This document shows, piece after piece, positions 1-5,630 of a stretch of 6,793 nt of DNA; position 1 is the stretch's first letter; every line of letters starts with the position of its first letter. Made by a program: the position numbers and the translations under genes. The DNA is from Myxococcales bacterium. GTDB lineage: Bacteria > Myxococcota > Polyangia > HGW-17 > SLPX01. The stretch spans positions 1 to 6,793 of the forward strand of contig SLPX01000400.1 in the NCBI GenBank assembly GCA_007131745.1, written 5' to 3'. The notes under the pieces are model-generated. The model saw nothing but the letters and a program-made list of their open reading frames with translations. It ran no database searches and had not been told where the DNA came from.

Positions 1-3000
1 AAGTCGCCGACCTTCACCGGGTTTTCGGGATCCGTTACATCGAATATCTCCACAAAGTTGGATTGATGACCCAACACCCACAGCAGCCCGTTGTGGAATG
101 CAACCCCGGATACCCGGCCCATCGTCTCGATTTCTCCCTTTTGCCCGAATCCAGCGCTCATCCCGTGCAGCGTCACGCTGCTCCTGTTAGTCCCCACCGC
201 CAGTACTTCGTTCGTAGCAGCCACGGTCAAAGCGTGGCGCCCGAAATGAAAAATCTGATCCACCCACTTGGGATCTTCAGGGTTCGAGATGTCGTATACC
301 CCCACTCCCTTGTTCCCGTGCGCCACGAATACAAGCCTTCCACGAACCGCAAGGTCACGGCCCTGACCGGTCGTGACAGCTTCTCCCTTTACCTGAATGT
401 CGGTGGGTTCGGTTACGTCGAACACAGTTAATCCCTTCGCTCCGTTGCGGACGGAGCACAAATAACCGCCGCACTCTTCCAGCGCATTCAAACCTGAAAA
501 TCCGCTTCCCTGATTCATCCCGAGGAGGGAAAGATCCGGACCAAGAGCGGCAAGACCCCAACCGCCCGCGGCGTACACCACCCCGTCTTTCACGGTCGTG
601 TCGTTTATCTTTCCCTTGGGCTTCGCGCTCACTTCTTGCGCAAGGTCCGCGGAAACCACGCTCAACGTGTAGTTTACGACCCCACCCTCACCTTGTTCAA
701 ACCGGGGAACCGGCGACAGAATGCAGATCTCTCCGGGAGGACAGATGAACCCGACCTCTTCCCTCCCGCCCTGGGTCGCGGCGCTCTCGCCTATCACATC
801 CCCACGCTGCCCCATGACTCTCAAACCCAATGACCCGTCCGAAGTTTCCATCACCGCAAGGTATGGTTGCCCCGGCAAGGCTGCCAAGGAATCCGCGTGC
901 ACCGGGTACATCCGCGGGGATCCCGGCTTGTAAACGGTCGCTACGGGCCATTCGGGTTCGTCGATGATGATTTGCGTCTCCTCTTCACGCCACACCCCCT
1001 CCCGGTCCAGCACCGCTCCGTGCACCGGCTCAAACACCGAATTCCCCTCAAAATACGCTATACGGGTCAAACCCCTCACACGGTCGTGGTATACAAACGG
1101 CCGCACGGCCAGCGCCGGCCCATCGGTTTCCGCTACCTTTTCCCAACTTCCGCCGAGCATGTCGGCCGCCCAGAGATCTCCAAGAGGCTCGCCGTCACGC
1201 ATTCCGCCATACACGTAGAGTCTTGCCCGGTGCGCATCCAGGTACACGCCCGGATTCTCCCGATACGCTTCAGGCGGCGCGGGCATATTTCTGCCGCGTT
1301 GCCATACCTTGAACGTGGAAGTGTCCATGGCATATAACCTCATCTCAGGAGCTGCAACCGGCCCGACTCCGGCCGAGCCGACAAAATACACCTTGTCTCT
1401 CACGTCATCGTAGACAACAGAGTAATCCCCGATTGTTCCCGGAAGCTCGGGACGATAAGGCCCTTCCCAGCTTCCCCTGATGAAACTCAACTTCCATGCC
1501 TCGATGTGATCCGCGCCCACAGGCCGACCCAGCAGTAAAAGCTGCTGCAACCGGCTCAGGTAAAGAAGCTTTGCATCCGCCAGCATGGGAGTCTGAGCGC
1601 CCAGCAGATCCTCCGCGGATATCATCTCCATGAAAGAATCTTCGTTTTCTTCTCCGATGAACAATCCCTCCATCGCGGGGGCCGGGTTTCCGCCCGCTGC
1701 AAAGCCCGAGACGTCCTGATAAATAAACACCGCGCTCGCGGTTTCATGAACCGAACCGATGAGGTCTCCCGCTATCAACCCTGCCGCTGCAGATGAGATG
1801 TTTGCAATCTCCATCCCGGGTGCGTCTATCTGCCATATTCTTTCTATCCGGGTTTCATGTCTTTGCAGGCCGTATACGTGTGCCGTGTTGCTTACCGGAT
1901 CCGCTCCGAGCAGATAACCAAGCCGCAGCGGGCCGCGGGGATCCCACCACATACTCACGATTCCCGGAATCACGCTTATCACGAACTGGGGACCCAGGTA
2001 TATGTCCCCGTGGGTTATTGATCCTTCTCTTATTTTCACCTCCACGGCGTTGCTGTACGCGACTTCCTGGTCAATAAGGTTTTCGGGGTTGTATGGATCG
2101 GGTTGGGGATAATAGCGAATCGGCCGAACATGAGGATAATTCGGCCACGCCACCCTTGCCTTGGTCTTCCGGCCGGAAATGTCGGCGTCGAAATCATCCC
2201 GCTTTGATTCATCCCATTTCTTGTAAACCTTGGATTCCTGCCAATCCCACTCGAAATAGTGGGACTCTCTTTCCCTGTCCCTGGTGAAAGCCACGACTTT
2301 TTCGTGGCACATTTGATAGAAACTGATATTCAGCTTTTCAAACAAGCTGAGGGAATTATTGGTAAGATAATGCTGGCATTCAGGAGCGTTGATCGGGTTC
2401 CAGGCGAGATCGTCTGTAATGGAATTCTCCTCCCCGGAACCGTTGCAGATGTGAGATTGCATGCATTCCACTACATCCCACTCACCGTCTCCTGAAAGAT
2501 ATTCGCATCCGCACGCGCCGACGCGCACGCCCGTGCGACCGTGATCGTAATGAATGGTTCCTCCCTCTGTGTTAAAGCTGATGTTATAAGACATTCCCGT
2601 CCGGATGAGCTGGATATACCCCAAGGGTAACCTGAATGCGCCTATCATCTCCGGATCAACCCCTTCTTCGATCCTCAGGTGGCTTACCACAGGCAGCGCT
2701 TCACACCTGTCTCCAATCCCGTCCCCGTCCAGGTCGCTCTGGGTCACGTTCGAGTATTTCTCGATGCATTTCGTCGCGCTACCGGGGTCACAGCCGGAAA
2801 GAGTGAACGCACACTGGATCCATGGACGGCAATCGGCATCTTCCAAATCGATGCAATTGTCGATGTTTCTACACCTTTCCACGCAGAGCCCCTGTCGTTC
2901 GGGGCCGTATTGCACTCCTACTATCTCGCAGAATCCTTCGCAGATATCCACGCAACATTCCCCCGGCGCGCAGTTTTCCGTTTCACAGTCCCACATGTAT

Positions 3001-4508
3001 CCATCACAAAAACCGTCTCCGTCCATGTCCAGGCCCAGCATCGGATTCAGCGGTTCACAGTCATGTTCATCCGCTATTCCGTTACTGTCGCTGTCAAAAT
3101 CGCACGCATCGCCTATCCCGTCCCCGTCTATGTCCTGCTGCTGCTTGTTGGGAACACACGGACAATTGTCATATATGTTCAAAACCCCGTCGCCATCGGA
3201 GTCGCCATATGGGTCGGATATTACGCCTTCTTCGCAGGCATCACCTATGCCGTCACAATTATCATCCATCTGCTCGGGATTGTATACATCCACGCAATTG
3301 TCCTGGTGGATGCATTGAAGCCGTTCGGTACAATGTCTGCCTTCTTCGATCATCCCCGTTATCCCGTCGCCGTCGGGGTCGCACAGCTCGGCCGCGGGGT
3401 TTCCCGGATCTGCCCAGTCGGCCGGTACAGGCTCCAATACGCCGGTGTAGTACCAGGCATCAGACGGCCCGCAACCAAGAGCATGCCATTGATAAAAATC
3501 TATCCAGTAATGAGTGTTATCTCCCCAACTATTCCTTACAAGAAGATGATGAAAACCTTGTTCCGGCCTTATGTCGTAACCAACCAAGACCACCACATGT
3601 CCTTCTCGACAGTATATTTCGTATTTATCTTTACATCTATCCCATGGAACGCACTGCCAGGTTTTTTCCGTGCCAAGACCTGGAGGAGCATCCTGATCTC
3701 TTGTCCAATCCGCCTTCGGCACATACACCCCGACCACCACGGGTCTCTGTCGTATCGCCATCGCAAGCGCTTCCAGGTCTTCGTAGCTGCCGTCGAAATC
3801 CAAATCGACCTGGGCCGCTCCGGAAGTCCGGTGTAGAAAGGGTCTGCTCTCATGCGCCTGCCACGGACTGCAAAGATCATGGTACGGATATCCGGGGTCC
3901 GAAAGATCCATGTACGGACTCCGGTAGCACAAACCGCAGCTTCCGCGATCGCACATTGGTTGCCCCGAAATATTTCTTATACCCGGACCGCTACCGGGCG
4001 CGAAATATGGATCCACACATTCATCCACAATGCCGTACTCTGCGATATGCACCGGAGCATCCAAGCATTTCGAGCATTGCCAAGGATTCACCACTGAAAG
4101 ATAAATCCCCCTCTTCGTCGGATCCGGCAAGGTCCAAGGGTCGTACCATCTTCGCTCAGCCGCCGTGTATGCCAAGAGTATTTCGAACGCGCCCACGTCC
4201 GCAAACAGCCAACAAGTTCCACCGTCCTGCATCCTGGAAGGCATGGTGTAGTCGACCATAACATCATCGCCGCTTACGGGATCCTGTTCCAACATCCGGT
4301 CCCAGCGAAAACGAAACGGAAACGTGTATGGGACGGGATATTCCCCAACCGGAAGTGACTGCACCCACTCTTTTCTTGCTTCCATTTCTTCTTCAGTCGG
4401 AAACCCGGGCGGGATGTTTGCTTGTGCTATCCGGCCGTTGTGCATAAACAACATCAAAAACAATAAAAGAGGTCGAATTCTCAACAGGCCGCAAGATCGA
4501 CCGGTCAT
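1..4508 (-). CDS. Secreted papain-like cysteine peptidase with TSP3, Kelch-like and LVIVD repeats (3' end outside window)
   Basis: Reading the minus strand from the ATG at 4508-4506, one frame stays open to the left edge, giving 1502 residues with no stop, so the C-terminus is missing. Order of parts: signal peptide 1-30; short spacer 31-83; papain-like C1 peptidase about 84-345; Cys- and Asp-rich thrombospondin type 3-like repeats about 376-603; unassigned stretch 604-1023; Kelch-like segment about 1024-1130; LVIVD-type repeats about 1300-1502. The catalytic set is visible: QDGGTCWLF with Cys99, GHVVVLVGYD with His304, and RNSWG with Asn326. The expected role is an exported or surface-bound calcium-stabilised protease; its substrate is unknown. 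The ATG at 4508 is the first in-frame start after an upstream in-frame TAA (4607-4605) and directly precedes the signal peptide, but it has no good Shine-Dalgarno; see the pentanucleotide repeat at 4538-4558. The gene is divergent from the iron unit, and no functional link between the two is evident. Confidence 0.9.
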   Translation of the reverse strand, partial: MTGRSCGLLRIRPLLLFLMLFMHNGRIAQANIPPGFPTEEEMEARKEWVQSLPVGEYPVPYTFPFRFRWDRMLEQDPVSGDDVMVDYTMPSRMQDGGTCWLFADVGAFEILLAYTAAERRWYDPWTLPDPTKRGIYLSVVNPWQCSKCLDAPVHIAEYGIVDECVDPYFAPGSGPGIRNISGQPMCDRGSCGLCYRSPYMDLSDPGYPYHDLCSPWQAHESRPFLHRTSGAAQVDLDFDGSYEDLEALAMAIRQRPVVVGVYVPKADWTRDQDAPPGLGTEKTWQCVPWDRCKDKYEIYCREGHVVVLVGYDIRPEQGFHHLLVRNSWGDNTHYWIDFYQWHALGCGPSDAWYYTGVLEPVPADWADPGNPAAELCDPDGDGITGMIEEGRHCTERLQCIHQDNCVDVYNPEQMDDNCDGIGDACEEGVISDPYGDSDGDGVLNIYDNCPCVPNKQQQDIDGDGIGDACDFDSDSNGIADEHDCEPLNPMLGLDMDGDGFCDGYMWDCETENCAPGECCVDICEGFCEIVGVQYGPERQGLCVERCRNIDNCIDLEDADCRPWIQCAFTLSGCDPGSATKCIEKYSNVTQSDLDGDGIGDRCEALPVVSHLRIEEGVDPEMIGAFRLPLGYIQLIRTGMSYNISFNTEGGTIHYDHGRTGVRVGACGCEYLSGDGEWDVVECMQSHICNGSGEENSITDDLAWNPINAPECQHYLTNNSLSLFEKLNISFYQMCHEKVVAFTRDRERESHYFEWDWQESKVYKKWDESKRDDFDADISGRKTKARVAWPNYPHVRPIRYYPQPDPYNPENLIDQEVAYSNAVEVKIREGSITHGDIYLGPQFVISVIPGIVSMWWDPRGPLRLGYLLGADPVSNTAHVYGLQRHETRIERIWQIDAPGMEIANISSAAAGLIAGDLIGSVHETASAVFIYQDVSGFAAGGNPAPAMEGLFIGEENEDSFMEMISAEDLLGAQTPMLADAKLLYLSRLQQLLLLGRPVGADHIEAWKLSFIRGSWEGPYRPELPGTIGDYSVVYDDVRDKVYFVGSAGVGPVAAPEMRLYAMDTSTFKVWQRGRNMPAPPEAYRENPGVYLDAHRARLYVYGGMRDGEPLGDLWAADMLGGSWEKVAETDGPALAVRPFVYHDRVRGLTRIAYFEGNSVFEPVHGAVLDREGVWREEETQIIIDEPEWPVATVYKPGSPRMYPVHADSLAALPGQPYLAVMETSDGSLGLRVMGQRGDVIGESAATQGGREEVGFICPPGEICILSPVPRFEQGEGGVVNYTLSVVSADLAQEVSAKPKGKINDTTVKDGVVYAAGGWGLAALGPDLSLLGMNQGSGFSGLNALEECGGYLCSVRNGAKGLTVFDVTEPTDIQVKGEAVTTGQGRDLAVRGRLVFVAHGNKGVGVYDISNPEDPKWVDQIFHFGRHALTVAATNEVLAVGTNRSSVTLHGMSAGFGQKGEIETMGRVSGVAFHNGLLWVLGHQSNFVEIFDVTDPENPVKVGD
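3..611 (-). other. LVIVD-type repeat propeller, continuing past the window edge
   Basis: Residues about 1300-1502 contain GLTVFDVTEP (1359-1368), GVGVYDISNPEDP (1401-1413) and FVEIFDVTDPENP (1485-1497). Each is a beta strand ending in a [FY]-D-[VI]-[ST]-x-P turn, the signature of LVIVD repeats found in bacterial surface proteins. Spacing is about 42 residues, with one degenerate unit between the second and third. The last repeat ends at the window edge, so more units or an anchoring domain may follow. Confidence 0.7.
1119..1439 (-). other. Kelch-like beta-propeller segment
   Basis: Residues about 1024-1130 contain two blade-like units. The first is DYSVVYDDVRDKVYFVG (1028-1044). The second is NPGVYLDAHRARLYVYGG (1085-1102), followed by GDLWAADM and GSWEKV. 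The order of a variable strand, then YVYGG, then D-L-W, then a Trp strand is the Kelch signature. Only two convincing units are seen, so neighbouring blades must be diverged or supplied by other repeats. Kelch propellers usually bind proteins or glycans. Confidence 0.6.
1440..2699 (-). other. Unassigned central region of the secreted peptidase
   Basis: Residues 604-1023 show no family I recognise. The first part has scattered cysteines (CGCEY, HICNG, ECQHY) and is rich in aromatic and charged residues. The stretch from about 730 to 790 (DRERESHYFEWDWQ and following) is highly charged. The second half has short beta-rich, hydrophobic phrases and could be additional divergent propeller blades, but that is a guess. 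The reading frame is open throughout. Confidence 0.6.
2700..3383 (-). other. Thrombospondin type 3-like calcium-binding repeats, Cys-rich
   Basis: Residues about 376-603 contain repeated Asp-rich loops: DPDGDGI (377-383), DDNCDGIGDAC (415-425), DSDGDGV (436-442), DIDGDGIGDACD (459-470), DSDSNGIAD (472-480), DMDGDGFCD (494-502) and DLDGDGIGDRC (592-602). The phrase DNCPCVPNKQQQDIDGDG (447-464) is close to the classical TSP3 unit. These loops bind calcium and form rigid spacers in secreted proteins. Between 503 and 590 the segment is instead dominated by cysteines (such as CAPGECC) and probably disulfide-bonded. The placement right after the catalytic domain suggests a stalk or spacer. Confidence 0.82.
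3474..4259 (-). other. Papain-like (family C1) peptidase domain
   Basis: Residues about 84-345. The nucleophile Cys99 is in GGTCWLFADVGAFE, matching the CW-[AL]-F helix of papain. Gln94 precedes it as the likely oxyanion-hole residue, five residues upstream rather than the six seen in papain. The general base His304 is in GHVVVLVGYD, and Asn326 is in the hallmark RNSWG. The Cys-to-His distance (205 residues) is longer than in papain, which fits insertions carrying extra cysteines (Cys-x-x-Cys at 146-149 and CDRGSCGLC around 187-195). The domain looks catalytically intact. A typical I29 inhibitor prodomain is not visible in the short 31-83 spacer. Confidence 0.88.
4419..4508 (-). other. Sec-type signal peptide of the cysteine peptidase
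   Basis: Residues 1-30 show a basic n-region (MTGRSCGLLRIR), a hydrophobic core PLLLFLMLFM at 13-22, and a small-residue cleavage motif AQA at 28-30 followed by NIPPG. This is a classical signal peptidase I pattern. No lipobox cysteine follows the core, so a lipoprotein is unlikely. It predicts export of everything downstream across the inner membrane. Confidence 0.8.
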
Positions 4509-4525
4509 CAGATCGATCCGGCTTG

Positions 4526-4561
4526 TTATACAACTAAGTGCTGTGCTGTGCTGTGCTGCAT
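4526..4561 (-). CDS. Eleven-codon leader ORF ahead of the secreted peptidase
   Basis: The minus strand has ATG at 4561-4559 and reads MQHSTAQHLVV before TAA at 4528-4526. It runs through the pentanucleotide tract and ends 17 nt before the peptidase ATG at 4508. It has the best ribosome binding site in this region (AGGGAGG, 6 nt upstream), better than that of the peptidase. It may be a translationally coupled leader or the out-of-frame state of the true start. The peptide itself is probably not functional. Confidence 0.4.
   Translation of the reverse strand: MQHSTAQHLVV
4538..4558 (-). repeat. Four tandem copies of a pentanucleotide (AGCAC on the coding strand)
   Basis: The plus strand reads GTGCT four times without mismatch from 4538 to 4557, plus one more matching base. 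The tract lies between a well-placed Shine-Dalgarno/ATG (4561) and the peptidase ATG (4508). The two ATGs are 53 nt apart and so out of frame. With one unit fewer the distance is 48 nt, and that frame reads into the peptidase without a stop. With one unit more it meets TAG. The arrangement resembles slipped-strand switches such as the CTCTT repeats of neisserial opa genes; the function here is inferred. Confidence 0.75.
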
Positions 4562-4567
4562 TTCCAG

Positions 4568-4575
4568 CCTCCCTT
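4568..4575 (-). promoter_or_regulatory. Strong Shine-Dalgarno for the ATG at 4561
   Basis: The coding strand reads AAGGGAGG, followed by a 6-nt spacer and ATG. No comparable purine-rich motif precedes the ATG at 4508, so ribosomes probably load here. Confidence 0.6.
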
Positions 4576-4590
4576 GCAAAGATGGTTTTC

Positions 4591-4623
4591 CCGACTGAAT
4601 AAGTTTATCCTCTTTGCAGTCGG
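4591..4623. repeat. Perfect 7-bp inverted repeat CCGACTG / CAGTCGG
   Basis: The arms are 4591-4597 and 4617-4623 with a 19-base centre. They flank the candidate minus-strand -10 hexamer at 4602-4607. It may be an operator or, if transcription starts further upstream, an RNA stem in the peptidase leader. It overlaps by two bases another inverted repeat, TGCAAAG (4575-4581) / CTTTGCA (4612-4618), whose proximal arm abuts the Shine-Dalgarno. Confidence 0.4.
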
Positions 4624-4652
4624 TTGATCAAGAAAAAATATTTGTTTATACA
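4602..4652. promoter_or_regulatory. Candidate divergent sigma70-like promoters sharing a TTGATCAA palindrome
   Basis: For the plus strand, TTGATC (4624-4629), a 17-nt spacer and TATACA (4647-4652) make a plausible promoter for the iron unit, with transcription starting near 4659. For the minus strand, the same palindrome gives TTGATC (4631-4626) with TAAACT (4607-4602) after 18 nt. An alternative minus -10 is TATAAA (4650-4645), with only a poor -35 (TTGTAG). The region is strongly AT-rich compared with the flanking genes. Each hexamer matches consensus at 4 or 5 of 6 positions, so this is suggestive only. Confidence 0.35.
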
Positions 4653-4663
4653 AAAAACATTTG

Positions 4664-4676
4664 GATTGCTACAATC
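4664..4676. promoter_or_regulatory. Short palindrome GATTG-CTA-CAATC, possible operator
   Basis: This perfect 5-bp inverted repeat with a 3-base centre lies just downstream of the candidate plus-strand -10, at about +5 to +17. A repressor bound here would block the iron unit, so autoregulation by the downstream DtxR-like protein is a reasonable guess. It does not match the DtxR/IdeR or MntR consensus boxes I know. Confidence 0.25.
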
Positions 4677-4811
4677 ACAAAATCAATAATATTTACGATT
4701 CTTACAGATGAAGATGTTGTATTCATGTTAAACGATCGCAATGGATGCCGGATTCAGACAGACAAGGGTCGATTTGCACAACAAATGCTTTGACAGAATG
4801 ATTTCCGGTGG

Positions 4812-4831
4812 TAGACAAGTCTATCAACTTG
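4812..4831. repeat. Two overlapping inverted repeats in the regulator leader
   Basis: TAGAC-AA-GTCTA at 4812-4823 shares bases with CAAGT-CTATCA-ACTTG at 4816-4831, so only one pairing can form at a time in RNA. They lie 51-70 bases before the regulator start. The site could be an operator half-site cluster or a small alternative hairpin pair. Confidence 0.35.
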
Positions 4832-4881
4832 CAGAAAGTAACCCGGACCCAGGATCCGGATGGCTGCGAAAAGCGATTTTC

Positions 4882-5628
4882 ATGAAGACGGACGAAAAGA
4901 AAACATCGACCGAATTGACCCCCGCGCTCGAGGACTACTTGGAAACGATCTTTCTGCTCGAGCGGGATCGCGGCTACGTGAGGGTCCGTGATATCGCGAA
5001 GGCAAGAAATGTCAGGTCGGGTTCCGTTTCCCCGGCGCTCAAGCGCCTCGCTGAGCTGGGGCTGGTCCAATACGTTCGGCGGGAATCCATAGGGCTTACC
5101 GAAAGCGGAAAGGCTGCGGCCAGGCGCGTAGTTGCAAGGCACGATCTGCTTTCCAGGTTTTTCACTGAAGTTTTGCAAATGGATCCGGACTCAGCGGAGA
5201 GGGAAGCATGCGCCATGGAACACAACCTGTCTTCCAAGGGCATGGATAAGTTCGCTCGGTTTTTTGAATTCATAGGCGCGGATCAAGCCGAACATCCCGA
5301 ATGGATTGAAAGACTTCACAGATTCGCGGCGACCGGAGAATCCGCTGCGGTTCCGGCCGGAGGGGAAAGTTCCCCGGTTCATGCAGAACCGTCTGAAGAG
5401 ACGATGACACTGCTCAAGCTTGAGCCGGGAGAAGAGGGAAGAGTCAAGCAGGTCAACGCCGAGGGTGCAATTCGGCAACGATTGCTGGACATGGGATTGC
5501 TGCCCGATGTTACACTTCGAGTGGAGCGGCTTGCGCCCACCGGCGACCCCATCTGGATAAGCTGCAAAGGATCCCAGCTCGCGCTGCGCAGAAAAGAAGC
5601 TGAATCGGTGTTGATCACAAGGAAATGA
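4882..5628 (+). CDS. DtxR/MntR-family metal-dependent repressor with C-terminal FeoA domain
   Basis: The product has 248 residues. Residues 12-30 (LTPALEDYLETIFLLERDR) match the family's first helix. Residues 33-80 form the winged helix (DIAKARNV, then SGSVSPALKRLAELGLV). Residues 81-150 are the dimerisation and metal-binding domain, with RHDLL (His87) and ACAMEHNL (Cys110, Glu113, His114). A Gly/Pro/Ser/Glu linker (151-174) leads to a FeoA-like SH3 domain (177-246) with RLLDMGLLPDV, APTGDP and LALRRKEAESVLI. It probably senses Fe(II) or Mn(II) and represses the feo unit. DtxR and IdeR also have an SH3 third domain, but this one reads like a stand-alone FeoA and sits directly before feoB with no separate feoA between. 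The start at 4882 fits the family N-terminus; its ribosome binding site is weak. An in-frame ATG at 4741 is possible but unlikely. Confidence 0.9.
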   Translation: MKTDEKKTSTELTPALEDYLETIFLLERDRGYVRVRDIAKARNVRSGSVSPALKRLAELGLVQYVRRESIGLTESGKAAARRVVARHDLLSRFFTEVLQMDPDSAEREACAMEHNLSSKGMDKFARFFEFIGADQAEHPEWIERLHRFAATGESAAVPAGGESSPVHAEPSEETMTLLKLEPGEEGRVKQVNAEGAIRQRLLDMGLLPDVTLRVERLAPTGDPIWISCKGSQLALRRKEAESVLITRK

Positions 5629-5630
5629 AG

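Larger units (their letters stand above)
4660..4881 (+). other. Untranslated leader upstream of the regulator
   Basis: This is the stretch between the candidate promoter and the regulator's ATG. The regulator frame is open from 4741, but the 47 codons before 4882 look non-coding: no ribosome binding site at 4741, no resemblance to the family N-terminus, and an unusual composition. It contains overlapping small inverted repeats: TAGAC-AA-GTCTA (4812-4823), CAAGT-N6-ACTTG (4816-4831) and CCGGA-N7-TCCGG (4843-4859). I recognise no known riboswitch. Confidence 0.4.

Noticed and set aside
2290..2308. GCCACGA hairpin followed by T-rich bases read as an intrinsic terminator
   Set aside because: It lies in the middle of an open frame, and the T-run is inside the loop rather than after the stem.
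63..2495. Shorter frames on both strands across the left half (for example 867-1337 plus, 697-951 minus)
   Set aside because: They overlap the continuous minus-strand gene in other frames, show no recognisable domains, and have no ribosome binding sites worth noting.
2605..4261. Long plus-strand reading frames (2605-3318, 2679-3836, 2822-4261)
   Set aside because: They lie opposite the peptidase and TSP3 region. Their Ser/Pro- or Arg/His-rich translations are what complementing GAC/GGC-rich Asp-Gly repeats produces, whereas the minus frame carries a full catalytic triad and repeat motifs.
4324..4602. Plus-strand frame of 92 codons over the peptidase start
   Set aside because: It overlaps the signal-peptide region and the repeat tract antisense, with no recognisable protein features.
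4680..4740. Fur box or canonical MntR/IdeR box in the AT-rich region
   Set aside because: AT-rich words resembling parts of a Fur site occur, but no adequate palindromic match to the consensus could be found by eye.
4741..4881. N-terminal extension of the regulator from the ATG at 4741
   Set aside because: No ribosome binding site, no family resemblance in the 47 extra residues, and the family N-terminus begins close to the ATG at 4882.
4723..5178. Minus-strand frame opposite the regulator
   Set aside because: It is the shadow of the DtxR-FeoA gene and has no domain signature.
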